From: Pseudomonas sp. DG56-2 | GTDB lineage: Bacteria > Pseudomonadota > Gammaproteobacteria > Pseudomonadales > Pseudomonadaceae | Direction: 5' to 3' | DNA length: 64,000 bases | Assembly: GCF_004803755.1 (NCBI RefSeq) | Contig: NZ_CP032311.1 | Location: forward strand, 2,062,501 to 2,126,500 | In this document: piece by piece, positions 56,660-64,000 of the stretch | Layout: each line of letters begins with the position of its first letter | Numbering within the stretch: the stretch's first letter is position 1 | The notes under the pieces: generated by a model | Seen by the model: only the letters and a program-made list of their open reading frames with translations | Database searches by the model: none | What the model was told of the DNA's origin: nothing | Position numbers and translations under genes: made by a program

Positions 56660-57531
56660 AGTACGCCTTCATCAACAAGCACTCGACGGATTACCCAGTG
56701 CGTCGCCTTTGCCAAACCCTCAAGGTGCATCCCAGCGGCTACTACGCTTGGCTGGCCGAGCCTCAATCTGCCCGAGCCAAAGAAGATCAGCGCCTGCTTG
56801 GCTTGATCAAGCAGGCCTGGTTAGAAAGCGGCGGCGTGTATGGCTATCGCAAGATTCACGATGACCTGCGAGAGCTAGGAGAGATCTGTAGGCGAAATCG
56901 AGTCGGTCGCTTGATGCAGGCAGAGGGGCTGCGTTCGCAAACGGGCTATCGCCGTCGTACTGGGTTTTATGGCGGAAAACCAACAGCGGCATCACCCAAC
57001 CATCTGGCCAGGCAGTTCAAGGTCAGTGAGCCGAATAAGGTCTGGGTGACCGATATCACCTACATCCGCACCTATGAAGGGTGGCTGTATCTGGCGGTAG
57101 TGCTGGATCTGTTCTCTCGCCAAGTCATTGGTTGGTCAATGAAGCCCAGGATGAGCAGCGACCTAGCCATCGACGCCATGCTGATGGCCGTGTGGCGACG
57201 CAAGCCACAGCAGCAAGTGATGATTCACTCAGACCAAGGCAGTCAGTTCAGTAGCTCAGATTGGCAAAGCTTCCTGAAAGCCAACAATGTGATCAGTAGC
57301 ATGAGCCGAAGGGGAAACTGCCACGACAATGCCGTAGCCGAGAGCTTTTTCCAGCTTTTGAAGCGGGAGCGAATCCGACGAAAGATCTACGCAACGCGTG
57401 ACGAAGCCCGAAGTGATATTTTCGATTACATCGAGATGTTCTATAACCCCAAGCGTCGACACAGCAGTGCTATGCAGCTGTCGCCAGTAGAGTATGAGAA
57501 ACGCTATTTTCTGAGCTTGGAGAGTGTCTAG
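56650..57531 (+). CDS. IS3-family transposase OrfB (integrase core)
   Basis: 293 residues from GTG 56650. HTH_21 segment (GVYGYRKIHDDLRELGEICR), then the rve DDE core: Asp in VWVTDITYIRTYEGWLYLAV, Asp in MIHSDQGSQFSSSDWQ and Glu in HDNAVAESFFQLLKRERI. All three catalytic residues are present, so the element may be active. Confidence 0.93.
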   Translation: MRLKYAFINKHSTDYPVRRLCQTLKVHPSGYYAWLAEPQSARAKEDQRLLGLIKQAWLESGGVYGYRKIHDDLRELGEICRRNRVGRLMQAEGLRSQTGYRRRTGFYGGKPTAASPNHLARQFKVSEPNKVWVTDITYIRTYEGWLYLAVVLDLFSRQVIGWSMKPRMSSDLAIDAMLMAVWRRKPQQQVMIHSDQGSQFSSSDWQSFLKANNVISSMSRRGNCHDNAVAESFFQLLKRERIRRKIYATRDEARSDIFDYIEMFYNPKRRHSSAMQLSPVEYEKRYFLSLESV

Positions 57532-57549
57532 GAAACCAGGGGCGATTCA

Positions 57550-57962
57550 CACACCCAAAAGCTGTTGGCGCTGATACTGGTGGCCAGCGGCTGCGCGACG
57601 TGGCAACCACATTCGCCGCCACCGTCAGTTGCCCCGCCACGGATACCGCCGCTATCGCCCGAGGCCAGACAGCCACCCGCGCCGACATGGTGCTCTCCGA
57701 CTTGCTCTCACGGGCTGATGCTCGAGCGGGAGAGTTGGCGAAAGCTTATGACCGAGCCCGAATAGCTGGGCTTGCCTGCGAATCGTCCTATTCTTCCCTG
57801 GTCAAATGGCTTTTCAAATGCGGGACAGCTGATGGGACTTGTATGTGCCTGTTATCAGCTTCTGCGCCGGCAATTGAAAGCTCTGGAAGCTCTCGAGAAA
57901 TTTTGGGATTCGGGCAATTTGGAAGGGGTTCCAGCTTCTGTCGCATTTGGTTGCTTACATAA
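57550..57962 (+). pseudogene. Rz-like spanin (DUF2514) remnant, truncated beside the IS
   Basis: Frame reads HPKAVGADTGGQRLRDVATT, AATVSCPATDTAAIARGQTA, DLLSRADARAGELAKAYDRA and RIAGLACESSY, the C-terminal half of the DUF2514 Rz-like proteins of Pseudomonas prophages (inner-membrane spanin, host lysis). The N-terminal transmembrane part is missing and the reading frame after ~57790 is unrelated. The IS boundary (CAC duplication) lies at its 5' end. A related fragment is at 63385-63525. Confidence 0.65.
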
Positions 57963-58378
57963 CCACTACCCATCAATAGCAAAATCCATATCAGCGTGAG
58001 ACCAACTGTCAGAGTAGGGCGTTTCCTTGACCAATGTCTCTCCCATCCCAGTTCATCGGTTCCTAATTGGCGTTCGCATTTACGCAAATACTTTCCAGCC
58101 TCAACGACGTGGAGGTAGGTGAGTATTCCAAAGGCAAACGATGCAGCAACGAAGGCTGGAGGGATCCAAATAGCGAAGAGTGCCATGTCTTTCGGAAAAG
58201 CAATGCAATCATTGGCACCTGAAAACGCACCGACTTTAGAGAGTAGCCATGCATACAAGACGGAGCTGACGATGATGGAATTCCTGAACAAAAAACCAAT
58301 TCTGGCCAGAAGTGCGGAAATTTCAGCCTTTAGTTGCCTGAACTCCTCAAGATGAAATTCAAACTGTTTTTCGTTCAT
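57788..58378 (-). CDS. Four-segment membrane protein, prophage cargo
   Basis: 196 residues. N-terminal amphipathic helix (QFEFHLEEFRQLKAEISALL), then hydrophobic segments at about 31-48, 67-92 and 126-145, and a charged C-terminal tail. No family recognised. Located where Pseudomonas prophages carry extra (moron) genes after the lysis cassette, so a phage-exclusion or envelope role is conceivable. Slightly AT-richer than the core. Confidence 0.6.
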   Translation of the reverse strand: MNEKQFEFHLEEFRQLKAEISALLARIGFLFRNSIIVSSVLYAWLLSKVGAFSGANDCIAFPKDMALFAIWIPPAFVAASFAFGILTYLHVVEAGKYLRKCERQLGTDELGWERHWSRKRPTLTVGLTLIWILLLMGSGYVSNQMRQKLEPLPNCPNPKISRELPELSIAGAEADNRHIQVPSAVPHLKSHLTREE

Positions 58379-58530
58379 GCGGCCTCCATCGGAGCACGAG
58401 CAACGCGTGCCTCGCAGAAGTCAGTGTAGATCGAAAGCAGTAAGCCAGAATTTGTGTGACCAGACCTTGAAACGCCGGTCTGGATTGCGAGCTCACCTAC
58501 ACTGTCCGGGAAAACAACAGGGAGCAGGGC

Positions 58531-58617
58531 ATGAAGAGCCTGAAAGAAAAGATCGACGCCGGTGAGCCACTAGTGCAGCAAGCCATGGATGCTCTCCGTC
58601 GGTACCCGTCAATGTAA
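58531..58617 (+). pseudogene. Truncated member of the short repeated gene family
   Basis: Starts with GGAGCAGGGC-ATG and reads MKSLKEKIDAGEPLVQQAMD then ALRRYPSM-stop. It matches the N-terminus of the 67-residue protein at 59676 and ends early (28 residues). Confidence 0.5.
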
Positions 58618-58682
58618 ATCGGCGAGAGACGCTCGCGTAATTTCTTTAGAGTGCTGGTCAGAAACATGTCGCGCTTGGCTTG

Positions 58683-59471
58683 TTAGGTGGACTCATCAGT
58701 ACGCGTCGGAGCTCCGACCTCTACCGCTCGAAGCAACTCGGGTAAAACCACCCCCGCACCTCCAACCAGCATTATCTGGTTCGCCCTATCTAATCCAACG
58801 TCTTCAAGGTTTACATGGATCACGGTAGCCCCGGCCGCTAGGGCCATGTCCGGAATGCCAGCAGCCGGCCTGACGACGCCTGAGGTACCTACTGAGATCA
58901 GCAAGTCACAGCTTTTCACAAGTTGTACTGCTGACCGCCAGGCGTCTTCCGGTAGGCATTCCCCGAACCAAACCACTCCAGGACGAAGCTTTCCGTTGCA
59001 TTCGGCGCACCGGGGCGGCTCGATCAAATGTCCTTCTTCAGGAATCTCCAGCTGAACAGGCTTTACCTTCGCTGGCCTGTGGCAGGAGAAACACTTCACG
59101 TCCATCAAGCTGCCGTGAAGGTGAAAGACGGGACTGGATCCCGCTCGCTCATGCAAGTCATCGATGTTCTGAGTGACGACGGATACGTCCCAGCCAGCGT
59201 TGGCTAACCGAGAAATGGAAAGATGGGCTAAGTTGGGTTTGGCTTGGCAAACCTGGTGTCGGCGCCAGAGGTACCAGCTCCAGACGAGAGCTGGATTCTC
59301 TCGGAAGGCGTCAGCTGTTTCGAGACGCTGAGGGTCGTGTTTCGTCCAAAGCCCAGTCAGCTTGTCGCGGAACGTCGGTATTCCACTTTCAGCGGAGACG
59401 CCGGCGCCCGTAAAAAAGACGATCTTCTTGGACGCGTGCAAAGCGTCAGTAGCTCTTTGCATGTTGTTCAT
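58683..59471 (-). CDS. SIR2-family NAD-dependent deacylase (sirtuin)
   Basis: 262 residues from ATG 59471 (GGAGG upstream, spacing ~12; a longer ORF to 59552 has no RBS). NAD-binding FFTGAGVSAESGIPTFRD near residue 18, TQNIDDLHERAG, catalytic His in FHLHGSL, zinc cysteines CFSC and CAEC, then GVVWFGE. Full sirtuin fold. Removes acyl groups from lysines using NAD+. No classical defence partner domain is fused. Located in prophage-like surroundings, so either host regulation or an accessory function. Confidence 0.88.
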   Translation of the reverse strand: MNNMQRATDALHASKKIVFFTGAGVSAESGIPTFRDKLTGLWTKHDPQRLETADAFRENPALVWSWYLWRRHQVCQAKPNLAHLSISRLANAGWDVSVVTQNIDDLHERAGSSPVFHLHGSLMDVKCFSCHRPAKVKPVQLEIPEEGHLIEPPRCAECNGKLRPGVVWFGECLPEDAWRSAVQLVKSCDLLISVGTSGVVRPAAGIPDMALAAGATVIHVNLEDVGLDRANQIMLVGGAGVVLPELLRAVEVGAPTRTDEST

Positions 59472-59598
59472 GTGAAAGACCTGCCCTCCGCAGGGATTAC
59501 CCGCTTCCAGTAATACGGAAACCGCACCCTCACTACCAAGGGACGGACTCACTATAAGCAGCGGGTACGAAAATCACCAGATTTCCGCCGCCGTTGAT

Positions 59599-59620
59599 GG
59601 CTTCTGGCCGGTGGCTGCTG
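59599..59620 (+). repeat. Partial dispersed repeat
   Basis: GGCTTCTGGCCGGTGGCTGCTG matches the first half of the 19747 and 20668 repeat units, showing that the repeat occurs in both accessory regions. Confidence 0.35.
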
Positions 59621-59675
59621 AGCCTTAGTAGCGATTGGTCTAGACTGCTGTGATCAAATAGCAGGGAGCTGAATC

Positions 59676-59879
59676 ATGGATGACCTGGACGAAAAGATCG
59701 CCGCTGGCGAGCCGCTGATGCGGCAGGCGATGGACGCACTCTTCCGCTACAACGAGTCCAAAGGCCGTGCTGCGCCGGAGGTGGTGGAGCGATTGCATAT
59801 TGAGGCTGAGTCGCTGTTTGGGGCAGTGCAGGAGCACCAGCGGCGCTCGTTGGGGTTTCCTGACTACCCGCTCCACTGA
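59676..59879 (+). CDS. Intact member of the short repeated gene family (67 aa)
   Basis: 67 residues, soluble and helical: DDLDEKIAAGEPLMRQAMDA, LFRYNESKGRAAPEVVERLH, IEAESLFGAVQEHQRR. GCAGGGAGC upstream. A near-duplicate with frameshifts lies at 60969-61173, and broken relatives lie at 22246 and 58531. The family recalls small proteins of Pseudomonas prophages. Function unknown. Confidence 0.65.
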   Translation: MDDLDEKIAAGEPLMRQAMDALFRYNESKGRAAPEVVERLHIEAESLFGAVQEHQRRSLGFPDYPLH

Positions 59880-59892
59880 CTCAAGTAACTCA

Positions 59893-60059
59893 GGCTTGTC
59901 TATGCGATCGCCTCGCTGTTTCTGATTCCCGGCTGTCAGTCTATCTCGCCGCCCCGGGTGGCGGCAGCGGCTTGGTTTATGGATCCCCGCGAGGCGAATT
60001 TGACCCAGCGACTGCTCAACGAATTGTCGCCATTACCGGTGATGGTGACGAAGGATTGA
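59893..60059 (+). pseudogene. Rz1-like outer-membrane spanin fragment
   Basis: Frame reads IASLFLIPGCQSISPPRVAA, then AWFMDPREANLTQRLLNELS to a stop: a lipobox (LIPGC), Pro-rich start, and helical tail as in small phage o-spanin lipoproteins. A TAA lies just upstream (no start codon), so the 5' end is gone. Confidence 0.5.
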
Positions 60060-60111
60060 AAGCTCTGCAGACTGTCAGTCGTATGTCCGAGAAAACGCCC
60101 AGTGAGCCGGA

Positions 60112-60768
60112 TCATTCTCGGGTCGCTTTTTTTATTGTACTTGATATATTTGAAACTTTAATTTCTGCCTCTGAACGGGCATTCTCTAGGAATTCAGATA
60201 GTGGCTGTTCGTAGAAGTTAAGTTTTAGATCTGTCCAGATTTTCGCTAAGAAAGTGTGTAGGTCCGTTATTTCGCTCCAGACGGCCTCAGATATGAATGG
60301 CCTGCTGGCATAAGCTATTTCATCGGCGGAGCTCATTTTCACTTTTAGATCGTTAATAGTGTCTTCTAAGTATCTGCTTTTTAACTCGATTGCGCGCTCG
60401 CAGTCATAGTCCTCAATTTCTGATCTGTCCACGCTGTACAAGTCGGCGAGGGTCCAAGGATTAATGTCATCACTTATTCTGTTTAAAGCTATCACGGAAA
60501 GCGATATTGATGTCCAAAGTTTCTTATAGGTGTCTATTTCGTCTTTTGCCAGGACGGCATGAAAGCCTTTGAATCGCTCAAGATTGTATTCGTATTTTGC
60601 TTTTAGTAGTTCTAGCTCTTCGGCGGACTCTGTGCGTATTGTTTCTATGCGGTTTGAGATTATCCCTTTAAAAGCTTCCAGTCCAAAGGTTTTGACAATG
60701 GCGAGAACTCCAATTATTAATCCGCTCCAGGCAATATAACCGTTTACAGTGTCCATAAATGAATTCAT
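60112..60768 (-). CDS. Membrane-anchored helical protein, unknown
   Basis: 218 residues. One N-terminal membrane segment (TVNGYIAWSGLIIGVLAIV, residues 7-25), then a long charged helical region (ELLKAKYEYNLERFKGFHAV) and an acidic soluble part ending SEAEIKVSNISSTIKKATRE. Strongly AT-richer codon use (many TTT, AAA, GAT, ATT) than the core genome, implying recent import. It lies between copies of the repeated short gene. Candidates are phage-exclusion or stress proteins; nothing is established. Confidence 0.65.
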   Translation of the reverse strand: MNSFMDTVNGYIAWSGLIIGVLAIVKTFGLEAFKGIISNRIETIRTESAEELELLKAKYEYNLERFKGFHAVLAKDEIDTYKKLWTSISLSVIALNRISDDINPWTLADLYSVDRSEIEDYDCERAIELKSRYLEDTINDLKVKMSSADEIAYASRPFISEAVWSEITDLHTFLAKIWTDLKLNFYEQPLSEFLENARSEAEIKVSNISSTIKKATRE

Positions 60769-60968
60769 GTTAGTGCTCCCCGCTTAAGCATAGATCGCCG
60801 AATAATCTTCAGCTTAGCCAGACTTTTCCAAGAGGCTCACCGTGTCCGGTTCTGAATGAAAACAGCTATGGGAGGCTAGGGCTTGGTTGACTGTGCTACA
60901 GCAAGGGGAGCGAGAGTCTCGCCTTTTGAGTCCTTTACTGACCTGATCAGAAATTGGGGAGTTGGATC

Positions 60969-61173
60969 ATGGATGACCTGGACGAAAGATCAACGCTGGC
61001 GAGCCGCTGATGCGGCAGGCGATGGACGCGCTCTTCCGCTACAACGAGTCCAAAGGCCGTGCCGCGCCAGAAGTGGTGGAGCGATTGCGGGTGTGGAGGC
61101 TGAGTCGCTGTTTGGAGCGGTGCAGGAGTACCAGCGGAGATCGCTGGGGTGTCCTGAGTACCCGCTCCACTGA
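60969..61173 (+). pseudogene. Frameshifted duplicate of the 59676-59879 gene
   Basis: Aligns with 59676-59879 over the whole ~205 bp at high identity, but loses one A after ATGGATGACCTGGACGAA (stop soon after) and gains bases at GATTGCGGGTGTGG. Two indels with compensating effect mean only a scrambled middle would be made. Confidence 0.6.
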
Positions 61174-61255
61174 TCAGCTCTTGAGGGCCGTCTGACTTTC
61201 CACTTGTCAGAAATTCCCTTCCAACAAATTGACCGCAAGGCTTTCAAGATATTAA

Positions 61256-61271
61256 CTGTATATTCGTACAG
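61256..61271 (+). promoter_or_regulatory. LexA (SOS) box of umuDC
   Basis: CTGTATATTCGTACAG, a close match to CTGTATATATATACAG, 18 bp before the umuD ATG. Confidence 0.9.
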
Positions 61272-61289
61272 TATAGGAAGTCGTGCGTC

Positions 61290-61715
61290 ATGAGCTATTC
61301 CATAGTAGGCCCTGTTGCGGAGGGCGGCCTAAAGCTGCCATTGTGCCTGTTCCGTGTCCCGGCCGGCTTTCCTTCCCCGGCAGCAGACCATATCGAGGCC
61401 CATATTTCTCTGGATGAGGTCTTGAACATCAGGGCCCCACATGTCTACCTGGTGTCCATCACCGGTGAGAGCATGCAGGGCGTCGGTATCTTTGAAGGTG
61501 ATCTGGCGATAGTCGACCGTTCAATTGAGCCTGCTCATGGCCACATTGTCGTGGCGCTGCTCAACAACGACCCAGTGTGCAAGCGGCTCTGTATTCGCGG
61601 CAAAGACGTGATCTTGCTGTCTGAAAATCCGAAGTATCCACCCAGGTATGTGCTTGAGGGTGATGAACTCTCAATCTGGGGAGTGATTACCGGCAGCGTG
61701 CGCAGTCATGTCTAA
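61290..61715 (+). CDS. umuD: UmuD-like error-prone repair subunit (RulA/ImpA type)
   Basis: 141 residues, S24 peptidase fold. Likely self-cleavage at Ala26-Gly27 (VPAGFPSPA), catalytic Ser61 in TGESMQG and Lys98 in VCKRLCI. Cleavage yields UmuD', the partner of UmuC in polymerase V. Start has GGAAG upstream. Overlaps umuC by 8 bp. Confidence 0.9.
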   Translation: MSYSIVGPVAEGGLKLPLCLFRVPAGFPSPAADHIEAHISLDEVLNIRAPHVYLVSITGESMQGVGIFEGDLAIVDRSIEPAHGHIVVALLNNDPVCKRLCIRGKDVILLSENPKYPPRYVLEGDELSIWGVITGSVRSHV

Positions 61716-62982
61716 GCCGCCAGTCTTCGCACTGATCGACTGCAACTCGTTCTATGCGTCCTGTGAGCGGGTATTTCGCCCAGACCTGGCAAAGGTCCCG
61801 ATTGTGGTCCTGTCGAACAATGATGGTTGTGTCATTGCCAGGAGCTACGACGCGAAGCCGTTCGTGAAAATGGGTGAGCCGTATTTCCAGATCAAGCAGA
61901 AGCTGAAGCAGCACGGCATCGTCGCGTTCTCGTCCAACTATGCGCTGTACGGAGACATGAGCGAGCGGGTTATGAGCCTGATCGAATCCATGGTCCCGGG
62001 CGTGGAGGTCTACAGCATTGATGAGGCCTTCGCCGATCTGACCGGCATCACTGGACTGGACGAGCTGGGGCGCCGGATTCGGAGCCAGGTGCTGCGCTGT
62101 ACCGGCATCCCGGTCGGTGTTGGAATCGCCGGGACAAAGACCCTGGCCAAGCTGGCGAACCATACAGCCAAGTGGCTACTGGCGCAGACCGGAGGAGTGG
62201 TCAACATCTGCGACCCCTTCAAGCGCGACTGGGTACTGCGCAACACGGCAGTGTCAGAGGTCTGGGGCGTAGGCAGGCGGATGAGCGCGCACTTTGAAGG
62301 CATGGGTATCAAGTCGGCGATGGACTTGGCCAAGGCTGATCCCTGGATGCTACGGAAGAAGTTCAGCGTTGTGGTGGAGAAGACCGCCCGGGAGTTGGCC
62401 GGCACGCCCTGCCTGGAACTGGATGAGCCGAACCCGCCGAAGCAGGAGATTTGCTGCAGCCGCATGTTCGGCAAGCGCCTCCAGGAGTTGCCCCCGATAA
62501 AGGAAGCGGTGGCCACCTACATGATGCGCGCTTCGGAAAAGCTCCGGGCCCAGGGCTCGGTGTGCAAAAAGCTACGGGTCAGCATCCGCACTGGCATGTT
62601 CAACCCAGACGAAGCCAAGTATGCCAATGGCGTGATTGTTGACCTGCCGTACCCGACCGATGACGTGCGACTGCTGACGAAGGCCGCGGTCGATGCGCTC
62701 GACAGGGTGTTTCGGCCCGGCTTCAACTACAGCAAGGCCGAAGTACTGCTGCTCAACCTTTGCCAGCGCGGCGAATACACAGACGACCTGTTCGCCGCAG
62801 CGCAGCCTGCCGAGGCTACGAGGGTCATGGCGGTGCTGGACCAGATTAATGAACGATGGGGCAGGGGAACGCTGCGGGCGGCGAGCGTACCGGTGAACCC
62901 CGATTGGGGAATGCGCCGCGAGATGATGAGCCAGAGCTTCACCACCAGACTTGATCAGCTGTGGAAGGTCTCGTGCAATTGA
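61708..62982 (+). CDS. umuC: UmuC-like DNA polymerase V catalytic subunit (RulB type)
   Basis: 424 residues. Y-family polymerase motifs: ALIDCNSFYASCERVFRPDL near residue 10, LSNNDGCVIARS, VYSIDEAFADLTG (catalytic Asp-Glu) near 101, then GVGIAGTKTLAKLANH and WGVGRRMSAHFEGMG (HhH). Little-finger domain and C-terminal UmuC tail complete. Performs mutagenic translesion synthesis with UmuD'. Intact, whereas umuC/rulB genes in islands are often split by integrons. Confidence 0.92.
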   Translation: MSKPPVFALIDCNSFYASCERVFRPDLAKVPIVVLSNNDGCVIARSYDAKPFVKMGEPYFQIKQKLKQHGIVAFSSNYALYGDMSERVMSLIESMVPGVEVYSIDEAFADLTGITGLDELGRRIRSQVLRCTGIPVGVGIAGTKTLAKLANHTAKWLLAQTGGVVNICDPFKRDWVLRNTAVSEVWGVGRRMSAHFEGMGIKSAMDLAKADPWMLRKKFSVVVEKTARELAGTPCLELDEPNPPKQEICCSRMFGKRLQELPPIKEAVATYMMRASEKLRAQGSVCKKLRVSIRTGMFNPDEAKYANGVIVDLPYPTDDVRLLTKAAVDALDRVFRPGFNYSKAEVLLLNLCQRGEYTDDLFAAAQPAEATRVMAVLDQINERWGRGTLRAASVPVNPDWGMRREMMSQSFTTRLDQLWKVSCN

Positions 62983-63384
62983 GTTTTGAGCGGTCGGCAG
63001 GACACCGGGGAGGTAGCGTGCACAGATCGTGAATCACGCCAGTTATCAGCGTGTACTTCTGTGCATCTTTTGAGACAACGTGAACAGCTGCGGGCGGCTC
63101 AACGTCTTGATTTTACTGGCTTTGCCAGTGGCGACTATGATTTAGGTTCCAGTGCGCCTATCGAGGTTCGATTCCCCCGTCAGGACGCCGCAAAAGGGAT
63201 AACAATCTCGTACCAATTTATGTACCAATCGCTGTGTTTTGGTAGGTTGGCGAGAGTGGCAGGGTGTGACGAAAGGCCCGGTTTTACTGGCTTTCGTCAC
63301 ACGCAGGAACTTAGCTAATCGCAAAAACATCTCTGGAGTATGGCCAAATTGCTGTGGATAGCCTTTGGTTGTTACTGCCTGAGG
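62983..63384. other. Non-coding, repeat-bearing segment with possible tRNA-Leu fragment
   Basis: Holds GATTTAGGTTCCAGTGCG (63139-63156) and GGTTCGATTCCCCC (63164-63177), which look like the anticodon arm and T-arm of tRNA-Leu(UAG) in the right order, possibly an integration scar. 63209-63345 resembles the right end of the first island (23361-23498). Confidence 0.35.
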
Positions 63385-63525
63385 CAGGATGGCCGCCCGT
63401 GCCGTTATGGTGCTCGAACGGTAGAGCTGTCGAAAGCGTATGACCGAGCCAAAATAGCTGAAGAGCTTTGCAAGCTGGAGTACGAAGCTCTCAGTCATGA
63501 CGTTGCTGCTCTTTCCTCTGGCTGA
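63385..63525 (+). pseudogene. Second Rz-like (DUF2514) C-terminal remnant
   Basis: Reads GARTVELSKAYDRAKIAEEL, CKLEYEALSHDVAAL to a stop. Compare ADARAGELAKAYDRARIAGL at 57550-57962. A short deletion before it and a frame break at MVLER-stop show decay. Confidence 0.5.
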
Positions 63526-63593
63526 GAAATATCGCGGGAAGGTTTAGTCGCGATCCCACGCTTTTAATAGTTAGATCAATTTTGCGCTAAGCC

Positions 63594-64000
63594 TTAGTAG
63601 GTCCGTATTGGATAATAGTTTTCAGGGAATGGCGATGGTAGAAGCGCCATAAGTTTCGGCTTTAGCTCCCGTTGAACCTTATAGTAATCATATTCTGGCA
63701 TGCTTCGTAGAGGCGAGTCGCGTGGGACTTCAGAATACGAGGCTGTTTGGATGCTTTTGTATTTAGAAATCGACCGGAGGCCGACTATATATTCATTATA
63801 GATAGTTGTCAAAAATTCCCGGTGTCCGTTTTCATAAAGCCAGTAACCTTCATTTCTCGATCCGCCTATACATTCGTTCGCATAGGTTGCCGCTTTCTTT
63901 CGTATATCCTGCTCCTTTTCCCATGCTAGGTGCTTTTCCTTTTCGCACTCCAAGTAAGTGTCGCCCGTATGTTGGTTGTACCATTCGAGTACGTGTGCAA
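63594..64000 (-). CDS. Hypothetical protein, N-terminus beyond window
   Basis: Frame open to the window edge. Visible C-terminal 135 residues: AHVLEWYNQHTGDTYLECEK, charged helical linker (HLAWEKEQDIRKKAATYANE), then NYYPIRTY at the end. AT-rich codon use. It could be part of a larger island protein; no family recognised. Confidence 0.5.
   Translation of the reverse strand, partial: AHVLEWYNQHTGDTYLECEKEKHLAWEKEQDIRKKAATYANECIGGSRNEGYWLYENGHREFLTTIYNEYIVGLRSISKYKSIQTASYSEVPRDSPLRSMPEYDYYKVQRELKPKLMALLPSPFPENYYPIRTY

Larger units (their letters stand above)
56318..57549 (+). mobile_element. IS3-family insertion sequence
   Basis: 1232 bp. Terminal inverted repeats start TGAATCGCCCCTGGTTTC on both sides (left from 56318, right complement from 57549) and match for about 26 bp with one mismatch (CGTAG versus CCTAG). 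The target duplication is CAC (56315-56317 and 57550-57552). Two overlapping transposase frames, intact. Inserted next to a phage spanin remnant. Confidence 0.92.

Noticed and set aside
57565..57765. Pro-rich frame with lipobox-like LVASGC nested in the Rz-like remnant (possible embedded Rz1)
   Set aside because: Nested Rz1 genes exist, but this frame only has a TTG start, lies in a truncated gene and is Pro-rich as expected for a shadow in this composition. Noted but not called.

Overview
The window looks like a chromosomal segment of a fluorescent Pseudomonas (P. fluorescens / P. putida complex; the species cannot be settled from the sequence alone). The reasons are a pyoverdine locus with five perfect PvdS-type boxes, the rbsBACRKD-nucleoside hydrolase cluster, the thrS-infC-rpmI-rplT-pheST-ihfA-merR block in Pseudomonas order, and GC-rich codon use.

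Layout. 1-12.8 kb: pyoverdine genes. A leftward set pvdM-pvdN-pvdO-pvdE-NRPS (the NRPS is cut by the window edge) faces pvdA on the right, and a second PvdM-like gene lies beyond pvdA. TAAAT-N16-CGT boxes precede pvdM, pvdA, pvdE, the NRPS gene and the second pvdM-like gene, so the iron-starvation sigma factor PvdS probably drives all of them. 12.9-14.3 kb: a coiled-coil protein and the pbpG endopeptidase. 14.4-23.56 kb: a decayed genomic island bounded by a 72-bp direct repeat. It holds an integrase stub, a type IV (SRA-HNH) restriction enzyme, small membrane proteins, a DUF2199 protein, a GrpB gene with an in-frame stop, an orphan tyrosine recombinase and several broken genes. 23.7-55.4 kb: core genome, including a YVTN beta-propeller protein behind a MerR/CueR-like operator, sstT, an MFS exporter, nhaR, a TerC protein, puuB, two identical tRNA-Val genes, an SOS-boxed DUF1654-endonuclease I pair, periplasmic asparaginase, the ribose/nucleoside cluster, a cold-shock gene and the translation block thrS to ihfA. 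55.49-64 kb: tRNA-Pro(GGG) followed by a second accessory region. It contains an integrase stub, an IS3-family element inserted next to a phage spanin (Rz-like) remnant, cargo genes (two membrane proteins, a sirtuin), repeated copies of a ~67-codon gene, an intact SOS-boxed umuDC operon and more prophage debris.

How it works together. PvdA makes N5-hydroxyornithine. The NRPS module assembles part of the peptide. PvdE exports ferribactin, and PvdM, PvdN and PvdO mature it in the periplasm. In the ribose cluster a palindromic operator overlaps the presumed start of rbsB transcription and RbsR is encoded within the operon. Pyranase, ribokinase and a nucleoside hydrolase link ribose uptake to nucleoside salvage. 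The translation block couples tRNA synthetases, IF-3 and ribosomal proteins, with a strong hairpin before pheS.

The most interesting leads are the PvdS-controlled second PvdM (both copies lack classical M19 zinc ligands), the type IV restriction enzyme in the 9-kb island, the SOS-boxed DUF1654-endA unit, the four copies of a short gene family in two islands, and the unassigned cargo genes of the tRNA-Pro region.
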